From contig CAYYJR010000014.1 in the NCBI GenBank assembly GCA_964472305.1, forward strand, positions 1 to 64,000: a DNA stretch of 64,000 nt, read 5' to 3'. Positions 16,405-24,880 of the stretch are shown here, in pieces. The stretch comes from CAYYJR01 sp964472305 (GTDB lineage Bacteria > Armatimonadota > Hebobacteria > CAIYQO01). Numbering within the stretch: position 1 is the stretch's first letter; every line of letters starts with the position of its first letter. Below the pieces are notes generated by a model. It had not been told where the DNA came from, did not search any database, and was given only the letters and a program-made list of their open reading frames with translations. Made by a program: the position numbers and the translations under genes.

Positions 16405-17811
16405 ATGCCGGTATCAACGACCACGCCATCCATCCTGCTGCCGTCGCTGCCGGGTTCCGCGCCGTTGCCCGAGGTAGTGTTGTTTGCGTTCGATGCCCTC
16501 GCCTTCCCGTTTCAACACCACGTGCGCACGCAACTGCTGACCGGTCAGCACCCGCGGCTGGTGCTGCGGCATGGCGAAGAAGGCGCGCACGACGAAGCCC
16601 TGCGCTATGGCGGCACGGTGGTGCGCATCGGCGATACGTTTCACCTGTGGTATCAGGGCAACTACGGCCCGCAGCTCAACGAGATCACCTACGAGCGCAC
16701 CAATTTCTGCCTGTGTTACGCCTACAGCGTGGATGGCGTCACCTGGGAAAAGCCGGAGTTGGGGTTGGTCGAGTTCAATGGATCCCGGCAGAACAACATC
16801 ATCGACCTGCCCGCGCAGATGCCGCGGCCTGGTTGTGCAGTGCTGCATGATCCAGCGGAAACCAGCGGATTGCGCCGCTTCAAAATGATCTATATGGACG
16901 GCGGGCGCCAAGCATGCGCCGCGTTCAGCGCTGACGGCTTGCGTTGGCGTCCCTCGCCGCAAAATCCGCTGGGACCATCGTTGGAGGTGGGCGGCGTCGT
17001 GCGATATCGCGACCTGTATTACCTGTATGGACAGGAGGTTGGCCATACGGCACGGCGGCTGGTCGTCTACGTTTCCGCCGATTTCGAACACTGGTCACCC
17101 TGCGCCGCGCCGGGGCTGGAACGTGCGCCGGAGGCGCTGGAAGAGGTGCATCACGGCGCCGGATGCTGGCAGCGGGGCAATGTGATCCTGGGCATCTACG
17201 GCCAGTGGCATGGACATCCCTCCGGCGACCGGCGGTTCGTGTCGATCGACCTGGGGCTGGCGCTGTCGCACGACGGCGTGCGCTTTTACGAACCGGTGCC
17301 CGGTTTCCCGCTGGTGGCCGCGCGCGAGCAACCGTTCAGCCCCGCAGGCGTGTCACCGGCGCTGTTGCACGGCCAGGGGATGGAAAATCATGGCGAGCAA
17401 ACGCTATACTGGTATGCATTGTGGCGGGGTGCGAAAGGCAGCGGGGTGCGCCTGGTGACATGGCCGCGCGACCGTATGGGTTTGCTGCAACCGACGCAGC
17501 CATGGGACGCGCAGGTGATCTCCACCCCGTTTGAGATCATTCGCGGTCGTGCCCGGGTACGCGTGAATGTCAGTGGATTAAGCGAGCACAGCCGGCTGCG
17601 GGTGAGCCTGGTCGATGGTGGATTTCGTCCGCTGCCCGGCTACAGCGGTGACGGTGCCGCGCTGCTGACGGAGGACGGTTTCCGCTTGCCGGTGCGATGG
17701 GGCGGTGGCGACCAGCTTGCTCCCGCACATGGCATGGTGCGGCTTGATATTCGCTTTGAAGGTGTGCGACCGGAAGATTGCTGCCTGCATGCGGTGTATA
17801 TTGCGGAGTAA
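16405..17811 (+). CDS. Glycosidase-like five-bladed beta-propeller protein
   Basis: 468 residues without signal peptide. Repeated aromatic strand motifs such as DTFHLWYQGNYG, FCLCYAYSVDGVTWEKPELG, FKMIYMDGGRQACAAFSADGLRW and VSADFEHWSP are typical of the five-bladed propeller shared by GH32, GH43, GH68 and GH130-like proteins. The phrase S-x-D-G-x-x-W, a blade signature, occurs at least twice. Possible acidic active-site residues cannot be assigned safely. The last ~80 residues look like a beta-sandwich appendage (RVNVSGLSEHSRLRVSL). Related genes often read out plant-polysaccharide or uncharacterised glycoside metabolism. GGGAG lies 8 bases before the ATG, which was preferred over an earlier frame overlapping the sigma gene. 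Substrate unknown. Confidence 0.75.
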   Translation: MPVSTTTPSILLPSLPGSAPLPEVVLFAFDALAFPFQHHVRTQLLTGQHPRLVLRHGEEGAHDEALRYGGTVVRIGDTFHLWYQGNYGPQLNEITYERTNFCLCYAYSVDGVTWEKPELGLVEFNGSRQNNIIDLPAQMPRPGCAVLHDPAETSGLRRFKMIYMDGGRQACAAFSADGLRWRPSPQNPLGPSLEVGGVVRYRDLYYLYGQEVGHTARRLVVYVSADFEHWSPCAAPGLERAPEALEEVHHGAGCWQRGNVILGIYGQWHGHPSGDRRFVSIDLGLALSHDGVRFYEPVPGFPLVAAREQPFSPAGVSPALLHGQGMENHGEQTLYWYALWRGAKGSGVRLVTWPRDRMGLLQPTQPWDAQVISTPFEIIRGRARVRVNVSGLSEHSRLRVSLVDGGFRPLPGYSGDGAALLTEDGFRLPVRWGGGDQLAPAHGMVRLDIRFEGVRPEDCCLHAVYIAE

Positions 17812-17864
17812 TGGGTGTACCGGATCGAAGGATTGTCGCGGTGTCCCCAACGTGAATACCACCG

Positions 17865-19685
17865 ATGAGCAACTCACCAGAATACGGAACAGAAGCATAT
17901 CCGCCGCCGATGGCGTCACCGCCGCCGACCGCGAACCAGCACGACGGGGCACTGGCCACCGCTGATGACGACGTGATCGAGACGCCGGAGGAGCGCCGGC
18001 TGGCGGACGATCTGATCACGGCCTTCGTGCGGGCGATCAGAGGCGCTTGCATGTATCCGCCGGAAAATCCCCTCGTCAGCGAGTTCAACCAGGCCTTTTA
18101 CGCCCGCTGCCAGGATTTTTTGGCGCGCTACCCTGCTTTCGTCATGCAAATTAGCGAATCAACGCTGTCCGCCAACGGACGGACGTTCTATCGCAACACG
18201 GAGTTGAAATCCAGCATCCCCTTCCTGCTCTACAACGACGGACTGCGCGAACTGCGTCTGACCGAAGGGCTGGAAGCCTGGGAGACCGACGCGCTGGTCG
18301 ACATCATCCATGAGAGCTTCACCCGCAATTCGCAGAACGATGATATGGTCATCCTGCTATGGGAACGGGACTTCCCGCATATCGACTACCTCGCTATCGA
18401 CAACTTTCTGGAGGAGGCCGCGGAAGTCGTCCCCGACAACATCGCCGCCTACCGGGAAAAGTTGGTGCTGAACCGTTTGTTGAACCAGGATGTCTCCGAC
18501 CTGCGCGAATTCGGCGGTGAGTTACTGGTAGAGCAATCACCCATGCATGACAATGCCGTTGCATTGGCTACCGACCGAATGCTGTATACGTTGACACCGG
18601 ATGATGTGCAACAGTTGCAGCGCGCGGTAGAACAAGAGCTTGCCCCCACCTTCGTCTTCAGCGCCGGCGATGTGCTGTTCGAGATCATCCTACTCACTGA
18701 TCAGGCGGACACCCTGCGCGACGCCGCCCAAATTTTGCTGCGTATGCTGGATGCCATGGTGATGCTCGGTGATTTCCCGCGCGCCATCGACACCATGCAA
18801 CGCCTGCGCGCGATGATCGAGATGCCGTCACTGGAGCCGTGGCGTCACGATTTGCTGGAGGAGATTCCCCGCGACGCGGGCGAGGCTTTTCGTATCGAGC
18901 GCATCGGACGCCTGCTGGCCAAGGAGGGTGAAGGCCGGTTGGAGGAGATACAGCACTACCTGGATTTATTGCAGCCCAACGCCATTCCGGCAGTCGTGCA
19001 CCTGCTGGCCGGCACGAAGTTCGCCAAAATTCGCGGCATGCTCTGTGACGTGCTGGTATCGCTCGGTCACGCGTCGATCACCCAGTTGCTCCCGTATCTC
19101 AACGATACGCGCTGGTTTCTGGTGCGGAACATTGTCAGCGTGTTGGGTCGCATCGGCGATTCCGGCGCCATCACCAGTCTGGCGAAGCTGGCCGTGCATA
19201 ACGACGCGCGCGTGCGGCGCGCGGTGGCACAGGCGCTGGGCGCCATTGGCGGCGGACGCGCGGTGGCGCTGCTGACGGCGGCGTTGCAGGATACCGACGC
19301 CGACACTCGCGGCATCGCTGCGCTTAGCCTGGGTAAGATCGGCACGGTGACGGCGGTGCTGCCGCTGTTGCAGACGGTGCAGTCCGGCGGATTTCACCGG
19401 AAGACGCCCGACGAACAGCAATCCTTTTTCGACGGCATCGGCATCTCCTCGTCCCCCGGCGCGTTGCCGGTGCTCAAGCGCCTGTTGACGCAGCCCTCCT
19501 GGTGGTTTTATCGCCGTCGCGCGCAGGCGCTGCGAATTGGCGCCGCACGTGCGCTGGCGATGCTCGGTACGCCGGAGGCGCGGGTGCTGTTGGAGACCGG
19601 TCGCGCGTCGCTCAACCCCGACTTGCGCCTGGCCTGTACCCAGGCGATGTCGATCTTGCCCGGCGACGCGGGCGGCGAGAGGTGA
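17865..19685 (+). CDS. HEAT-repeat protein, partner of the HD-GYP protein
   Basis: 606 residues. The first ~45 are a low-complexity Pro/Ala stretch. A helical domain follows (about 45-330), with the feature LSANGRTFYRNTELKSSIPFLLYNDGLRELRL, a pattern echoed in the next gene (YLNNARVQVAP, SHYKGFIHEMRTLWLGELEF), so the two may share an N-terminal domain. From about 370 to 600 there are PBS-lyase-type HEAT repeats: ITQLLPYLNDTRWFLVRN, VRRAVAQALGAIGGGRAVALL, TRGIAALSLGKIGTVTAVLPLL. Such repeats bind proteins or, in phycobilisome lyases, chromophores. The stop lies 7 bases before the HD-GYP ATG, so they are co-translated. Function is inferred as a scaffold or sensor for that enzyme. Confidence 0.8.
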   Translation: MSNSPEYGTEAYPPPMASPPPTANQHDGALATADDDVIETPEERRLADDLITAFVRAIRGACMYPPENPLVSEFNQAFYARCQDFLARYPAFVMQISESTLSANGRTFYRNTELKSSIPFLLYNDGLRELRLTEGLEAWETDALVDIIHESFTRNSQNDDMVILLWERDFPHIDYLAIDNFLEEAAEVVPDNIAAYREKLVLNRLLNQDVSDLREFGGELLVEQSPMHDNAVALATDRMLYTLTPDDVQQLQRAVEQELAPTFVFSAGDVLFEIILLTDQADTLRDAAQILLRMLDAMVMLGDFPRAIDTMQRLRAMIEMPSLEPWRHDLLEEIPRDAGEAFRIERIGRLLAKEGEGRLEEIQHYLDLLQPNAIPAVVHLLAGTKFAKIRGMLCDVLVSLGHASITQLLPYLNDTRWFLVRNIVSVLGRIGDSGAITSLAKLAVHNDARVRRAVAQALGAIGGGRAVALLTAALQDTDADTRGIAALSLGKIGTVTAVLPLLQTVQSGGFHRKTPDEQQSFFDGIGISSSPGALPVLKRLLTQPSWWFYRRRAQALRIGAARALAMLGTPEARVLLETGRASLNPDLRLACTQAMSILPGDAGGER

Positions 19686-19692
19686 CGACGGC

Positions 19693-21177
19693 ATGACGAC
19701 CATCGAGCCACACATCGTGTTGCAGGATGCCGCGGATGGCGGTGATGCTCCCTCCCGGCGGGAATATCTGCCCAAGGGCGAGGCGCTGCTGATCGCTTTC
19801 GCGCGCGTGCTGCGCGCGTCGGTGATTTATCAGCACAATAACATCACCTTCCTGCGCCTGGTTCGCGAGTGCCACCAGGCGATGGAGACCATCACCGCGG
19901 CTTTCGGCGATGTCACGTTGAAAGTGATCCGCGATGCCTGCTATCTGAACAACGCGCGCGTGCAGGTTGCTCCCGATGCCTTCAGTCATTACAAGGGCTT
20001 CATTCACGAGATGCGGACATTATGGCTGGGTGAGTTGGAGTTCAGACAGGGAGTGACGGAAGCCCATCTCGTTGATTTCGTCTTTCTGCTCCGCAAATTG
20101 GAACCGCAGAACGAGAGCAACTATCTGCTGGTGAAACAGGAGCTGGGACAGCGCGGCATTACGACCATCAACGTGGGCAAAATGGATTCATTCAAAGACG
20201 AACTGCACTACGTTGACTCCGAACTGCTGAAACGCCAGTCGAAAGAGGTGTATTTTACCACGCTGGGCGTGGTGAAGGAGCTGATGGAGGACGCCAGCCA
20301 CCAGAAAGTATTGCAGGTGCGCAAGGTGAAGCGGTTGATGCTGAATGCCGTCAACGTTATCATGCGCGACGAATCGACGCTGCTGAGCCTGGCGAACATC
20401 AAGAGCTACGACGATTACACCTTCACCCATTCCGTCAACGTCGCCATCTACGCCATCGCGCTGGGCCAGCGCATCGGCATCCCGAAGAAGCATCTCAATT
20501 ACCTGGGCATGGCGGGGCTGTTCCACGATATCGGCAAAACCGACATCACGAAGGCGATTTTAAATAAACCCGCCGCGCTGACGCCCGCGGAGTGGGAGAT
20601 CATTCAATCGCACCCCATTCGCGGCGCGGAGATCGTGATGAAGATTCGCGGCTGGGGCGAGCTCTCCACCCGCATGATGACCGCTGCCTTCGAGCATCAC
20701 CTGCGCTACGACCGCTCCGGCTACCCACAACTGTCGCATGCGCACCAGCCGTCGCTGTTCAGCCGCATCATCACACTGGTGGATTGCTATGACGCCATTG
20801 GCCGTCCGCGTGTCTATCGCCGCACGCCGTTCCTGCCTGACCAGATCATCGAGCATCTGCTGCAGCAGAGCGGCAAGGATTTCGATCCGCTGCTGGTCAA
20901 GGTGTTCATCAACCTGATCGGCGTCTACCCGCTGGGCAGCCTGGTGCTGCTCGATACCGGCGAAATCGGCCTCGTTACGCAGATTCAACAGGAACCGGAA
21001 CTCATCGACCGTCCACTGGTGTGCCTGCTGCGCCAGGTGGGCGCGGAATACCGCAAGGCGGAAACAGTGGATCTGGCAGAGCCGCGCGACGACCAGCCCG
21101 ATGCCTACCGCCGCAGCATCGTCAAGACGCTCGACCCCAGCGATTACCATCTGAATATCGAGGAGTACTTCATCTGA
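19693..21177 (+). CDS. HD-GYP domain protein, probable cyclic-di-nucleotide phosphodiesterase
   Basis: 494 residues. The N-terminal ~180 residues form a helical domain of unknown type that resembles part of the preceding HEAT protein. The HD-GYP domain spans about 215-440, with HD motif LFHDIGK (His278-Asp279), a further metal histidine in QSHPIRGAEI, HHLRYDRSGYP at 335-345 (the GYP motif is intact, though Arg-Ser replaces the usual Gly-x before it), and DCYDAIGRPRVYR. The last ~80 residues include a beta-rich VLLDTGEIGLVTQ domain common after HD-GYP domains. Known members hydrolyse c-di-GMP or 3'3'-cGAMP. No GGDEF gene is nearby. It is coupled to the HEAT gene. Confidence 0.88.
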   Translation: MTTIEPHIVLQDAADGGDAPSRREYLPKGEALLIAFARVLRASVIYQHNNITFLRLVRECHQAMETITAAFGDVTLKVIRDACYLNNARVQVAPDAFSHYKGFIHEMRTLWLGELEFRQGVTEAHLVDFVFLLRKLEPQNESNYLLVKQELGQRGITTINVGKMDSFKDELHYVDSELLKRQSKEVYFTTLGVVKELMEDASHQKVLQVRKVKRLMLNAVNVIMRDESTLLSLANIKSYDDYTFTHSVNVAIYAIALGQRIGIPKKHLNYLGMAGLFHDIGKTDITKAILNKPAALTPAEWEIIQSHPIRGAEIVMKIRGWGELSTRMMTAAFEHHLRYDRSGYPQLSHAHQPSLFSRIITLVDCYDAIGRPRVYRRTPFLPDQIIEHLLQQSGKDFDPLLVKVFINLIGVYPLGSLVLLDTGEIGLVTQIQQEPELIDRPLVCLLRQVGAEYRKAETVDLAEPRDDQPDAYRRSIVKTLDPSDYHLNIEEYFI

Positions 21178-21402
21178 GACCGGTGGTGCTTCGTTGCACG
21201 TCCTGCTTCGGTAAGGGAGACGATGGTCGTCGGTTGTGTAAGGCAGGATGTCCGTATCGAAACCAGGACCATCCCCGCGGTGGTTTCGCTGCGACCACGC
21301 TACCGGCAGTGACGGCGCGACGCTGCGCAGGTTTCCTCAACCATCAGATCCGGCATGGGCAGATGCTGACATGCCAGGTGCCATGCGATGGCATACTCCG
21401 TA

Positions 21403-23067
21403 TTACCACCCCAACAGTGATTGCGCGGTGGTGTGCGCCAACTCCAGGAAGGGGCGCGGGTAGATGCCGATGGCGAGGGTCAGCAGCACGATGAGCAGCA
21501 ATCCGAAGGCGGCGATGCCACCGACGCGAATGGGCTTGGCGTCATCGGCGGCAGGCAGGATATACATCTGCTTGATAATGAGCAGGTAGTAATAAATGGA
21601 AACCACGCTCAATGCCGCACCCATCAGCACCAGCAGGTATTGCCCCTGAGTGACGGCGGCGAGGAAGAGGAACCACTTGCCCACGAAGCCGGCAAGCAGA
21701 GGAATGCCGCCCAGTGAGAGCAGCAGTAGCGTCATGCCGAAGGTCAGCAACGGTGCGCGGGTGCACAGGCCGGCGAAGGCGCTCATTTCTTCGCTGCCGG
21801 TGTCGCGCCCGACGATGCCCACCACCGCGAAGGCGCCGATGTTCCCCACTGTGTAGAGGAAGAGATACAGCACGGCGGCGGTGATGCCCTGGGGCATCTG
21901 CTCAAACGAGTGTTGCACCGCCAATCCCATCGCCATTACGCCGATCATCACGTAGCCTGCTTGCGCGATACCGGAGTAGGCCAGCAGGCGCTTCACGTTG
22001 TTCTGATGCAGCGCGACCAGGTTGCCGATAAGCATGCTGAATCCCGCCATCAGTGCGATCAGCACCCACCATTGCGGACTCATGTGTATGAAACCCAGCG
22101 TGAGTGCGCGCAGCAGCACGGCGAAGCCGGCGGCTTTGCTGGCGGTGGAAAGGAATGCGACCAGCGACACCGGCGCACCCTGGTAGACATCGGGGGCCCA
22201 CAGGTGGAACGGCGCGGCGGCCACCTTGAAGCCGAAACCGACCAGCAACAGCAGCAAGCCAATCAGCGCCAGCGGCTCGTGGATCGCTTGCGAGACGGAT
22301 TGCAGCACGGAGATCACCGCAAGGTGCGTGGAACCGTATTTCACGAACAGCAGACTGGCGCCATAAATGAAGAACGCCGAGGCCAGCGAACCGAGCAGCA
22401 GGTACTTCGTACCCGCCTCCGCGGAGCGCGGATCGTCCTTCTGCCATGACGCCAGCGCGTAGAGACAAACCGCGGCCAGCTCCAGCCCGAGAAAGAGCAC
22501 CACTAGATCGAGCGCATTGGCCATCACCATCAACCCGACGGTGGCAAACAGCAGCAATCCGACGAATTCACCGCGATAACGCGCCACCGGAAAGCGCGTT
22601 GACAGCAACAGCACCAGGAAGGCTGCCAACGCGAAAATCACTTTGAACGCGGCGCCGAACTGGTCATTGGCGAACAGCCACCATGCCGCCACTCCGGGAT
22701 GCGCAAGCCCGATGCCGGCCGGCAACCGGCCGTCCTGGTGGTTCCGCGCCGCTTCATACGTGGCCAGCGTGTTCCGCGCGCCAGCATTGGTGAGCAACTC
22801 GTCGGTGAGTGCGGTAGGGTAAAAATTGCCGGCAACGCGCTGGATTTCCTGCTGCACGAACGCCGGCGGCGATCCCGCGGCGTTCATCCACTGCACGGCT
22901 GAGATGCCCGCGACAAACAAGCAGCCAAAGGCGGCGATTAACGTAATCGCCCGCCGGCAATTTGCCCGCGACAGCAGCAAATCCACCGCCAACACCAACA
23001 GCCCCAATCCCACCAGCACGATCTCCGGCAGGAAGGCATTCATGATATATGCGTATTCAGCGTTCAT
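21403..23067 (-). CDS. nuoN: NADH-quinone oxidoreductase subunit N
   Basis: A proton-pumping antiporter-like membrane subunit of complex I, 554 residues. The core has the Mrp-antiporter blocks, including LELAAVCLYALASWQ with the essential glutamate of TM5, the lysine-bearing VAAAPFHLWAPDVYQGAP, and ANVKRLLAYSGIAQAGY-like SGIAQAGYVMIG. It is about 60-70 residues longer than usual because of a polar insert between TM2 and TM3 (roughly residues 65-130, WMNAAG to WWLFAND), predicted to face the periplasm. It is the last gene of the nuo run. The ATG has no clear Shine-Dalgarno and overlaps the stop of a small upstream frame, so coupled translation is possible. Confidence 0.95.
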   Translation of the reverse strand: MNAEYAYIMNAFLPEIVLVGLGLLVLAVDLLLSRANCRRAITLIAAFGCLFVAGISAVQWMNAAGSPPAFVQQEIQRVAGNFYPTALTDELLTNAGARNTLATYEAARNHQDGRLPAGIGLAHPGVAAWWLFANDQFGAAFKVIFALAAFLVLLLSTRFPVARYRGEFVGLLLFATVGLMVMANALDLVVLFLGLELAAVCLYALASWQKDDPRSAEAGTKYLLLGSLASAFFIYGASLLFVKYGSTHLAVISVLQSVSQAIHEPLALIGLLLLLVGFGFKVAAAPFHLWAPDVYQGAPVSLVAFLSTASKAAGFAVLLRALTLGFIHMSPQWWVLIALMAGFSMLIGNLVALHQNNVKRLLAYSGIAQAGYVMIGVMAMGLAVQHSFEQMPQGITAAVLYLFLYTVGNIGAFAVVGIVGRDTGSEEMSAFAGLCTRAPLLTFGMTLLLLSLGGIPLLAGFVGKWFLFLAAVTQGQYLLVLMGAALSVVSIYYYLLIIKQMYILPAADDAKPIRVGGIAAFGLLLIVLLTLAIGIYPRPFLELAHTTAQSLLGW

Positions 23068-23291
23068 AAGCGTTGATCCAAGTCTTCGTAAAGATTGACG
23101 ATCCGCAAATTGTCATAATTATTCTGCTGCGGAAGAGCAGTAAGAAAGCACTCCGCGTATGATCCCGATAACCATCTCGCGCCGAACGAGCGGTAGACCT
23201 TTATACCCGCACCGATAATCCGGGAGGCCTGTGAATCCTGCCCGGCCATTGCCGGCAAATGCCTTTGCGCAAGTTGTACAATCTGCTCCAT
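23064..23291 (-). CDS. Possible small gene (75 codons) between nuoM and nuoN
   Basis: A frame of 75 codons starts 20 bases after the nuoM stop and ends with TGA overlapping the nuoN ATG (ATGA), so it fills the gap exactly. The predicted peptide is basic in the middle and begins MEQIVQLAQRHLPAM; it has no membrane segment and no family I recognise. Against it: no strong Shine-Dalgarno, third-position G+C visibly lower than in the nuo genes, and the ATGA overlap needs only that the second nuoN codon starts with A. It is reported because the 244-base gap is otherwise unexplained in a tightly packed operon. Confidence 0.3.
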   Translation of the reverse strand: MEQIVQLAQRHLPAMAGQDSQASRIIGAGIKVYRSFGARWLSGSYAECFLTALPQQNNYDNLRIVNLYEDLDQRL

Positions 23292-23311
23292 CAGTATTTC
23301 ATCGCCAGACG

Positions 23312-24880
23312 TTACCGCAGCATGCCCACCACCGGCTGCACGGCGGAAGAGATGATCTGAATGATCGGATACGGATAGATGCCGAGGATGATGATGACCG
23401 CGCCGGTCACCGCCAGCGCGACCCATTCCGTGGTGCGCGCGTCCGACATGTCAGCTAAATGCGGATTTAACTGTCCGAAGAAAACGCGGCGTAGCAGGCG
23501 CAGCACGTAGATGGAGGTAATCACGATGCCCAGGCAGGCAAAGGCGGCGATCCACGGTTTGCTGGCGAACGAGCCCATGAACACCAGAAATTCCGCGATG
23601 AATCCACCGGTGCCGGGTAAACCCACCGAGGAAAGACCGGCGATGGTGAATGCCACCGCCAATCCCGGCGCCACCCGTGCCAGGCCGCCCATCGCATCGA
23701 TATCGCGTGTGTGCGCCTTCTGGTAGACCAGGCCGACCAGCGCGAAGAAGAGCGCTGTCATGATGCCGTGGGCGAACATCTGGAATACCGCGCCGTTGAT
23801 GGCGGTCACCGCGCCGTTTGTTGCGGAGCCGCTCACCGCGCCGCCGGCCGCCAGTCCCAGCATCACCATGCCCAGGTGGCTGACTGACGAATACGCGATG
23901 ACATACTTCAAGTCGCGCTGTCCCATGGCGGCGAAGGCGCCGTAAACGATATTCCACGCGGCGATGCCGGCGATGAGCCAGGTCCAGTCGTGCAGCCCGC
24001 TCGGCAGCAGCGGCACCGCGACGCGCAGCAGGCCGAAGCCGCCCAGCTTCATCAGTACGCCCGCATGCAGCATGGAGGTGGCGGTGGGGGCGGAGGCATG
24101 ACCGTCCGGCGACCAGGTGTGGAACGGGAAGATACCCGCCAGCACACCGAAACCCAGGTAGAAGGCGAGGAAGAGCCAGTGCTGGAAGGAAGGCGAGAAC
24201 GCGCCACTTTGTGCCGCTCTCGCCAGTTCCAGCAAGTCGAAGCTGCCGCCTTTAACATACAGCGCCAGGAATCCGGTGATAATGAATGCCGAGCCCATCA
24301 GCAGCATGAGGGTTAGCTTCATCGCCGAATATTCTTTCTGCCCCGTGCCCCAGATGCCGATCAGCAAGTACATCGGCAGCACCGCGATCTCGTAGAACAG
24401 GAAGAAGAAGAACAGATCGACAGTGACGAACACGCCGAATACGCCGGAGACCAGCAACATCAGCAGCGCGTAGTATTCCTTGGTGCGTTCCTGCAGGTTC
24501 CAGGAGGCGAAGACGCCGCTGAAGATGGTGAGCGCGGTGAGCAGGCACATCGCCACTCCCGCGCCATCGGTTGCCAGGTGCAGCTTGATCGGCCCGAAAT
24601 TCAGCAGGTTGTACAAGGCTGGATTATCGTACTGCCAGATATGGAAAAAGGAGCCCAACCCGTTGGTCGCGATCTCGCCCGTTTTCACCAGCGTCCAGTA
24701 ATCCCAGATCAGCAGACTGCTGATGAGCAGGGTGATGGTGGTCGCGACCACCGCCACCAGGCGAATGGTCAACGCCCACGTCTTCGGCAGCGCCATCAGG
24801 ATGAAGCTGGCGGCCAGCGGAACCACCACCAGCCAGAGCAGGGCATAACTGTTTGTTAAAAAGGTCGTCAATGGGGTCAT
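23312..24880 (-). CDS. nuoM: NADH-quinone oxidoreductase subunit M
   Basis: A 522-residue antiporter-like proton-pumping subunit of complex I. Recognisable blocks are FFFFLFYEIAVLPMYLLIGIWG with the conserved glutamate, the proton-channel HTWSPDGHASAPTATSMLHAGVLMKLGGFG, and KYVIAYSSVSHLGMVMLG with the lysine-histidine channel residues. About 14 hydrophobic helices are evident. The start at 24880 overlaps the nuoL stop by four bases (ATGA) and has GAGGGG upstream; a longer frame exists but would run deep into nuoL. Embedded in the inner membrane distal arm. Confidence 0.96.
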   Translation of the reverse strand: MTPLTTFLTNSYALLWLVVVPLAASFILMALPKTWALTIRLVAVVATTITLLISSLLIWDYWTLVKTGEIATNGLGSFFHIWQYDNPALYNLLNFGPIKLHLATDGAGVAMCLLTALTIFSGVFASWNLQERTKEYYALLMLLVSGVFGVFVTVDLFFFFLFYEIAVLPMYLLIGIWGTGQKEYSAMKLTLMLLMGSAFIITGFLALYVKGGSFDLLELARAAQSGAFSPSFQHWLFLAFYLGFGVLAGIFPFHTWSPDGHASAPTATSMLHAGVLMKLGGFGLLRVAVPLLPSGLHDWTWLIAGIAAWNIVYGAFAAMGQRDLKYVIAYSSVSHLGMVMLGLAAGGAVSGSATNGAVTAINGAVFQMFAHGIMTALFFALVGLVYQKAHTRDIDAMGGLARVAPGLAVAFTIAGLSSVGLPGTGGFIAEFLVFMGSFASKPWIAAFACLGIVITSIYVLRLLRRVFFGQLNPHLADMSDARTTEWVALAVTGAVIIILGIYPYPIIQIISSAVQPVVGMLR

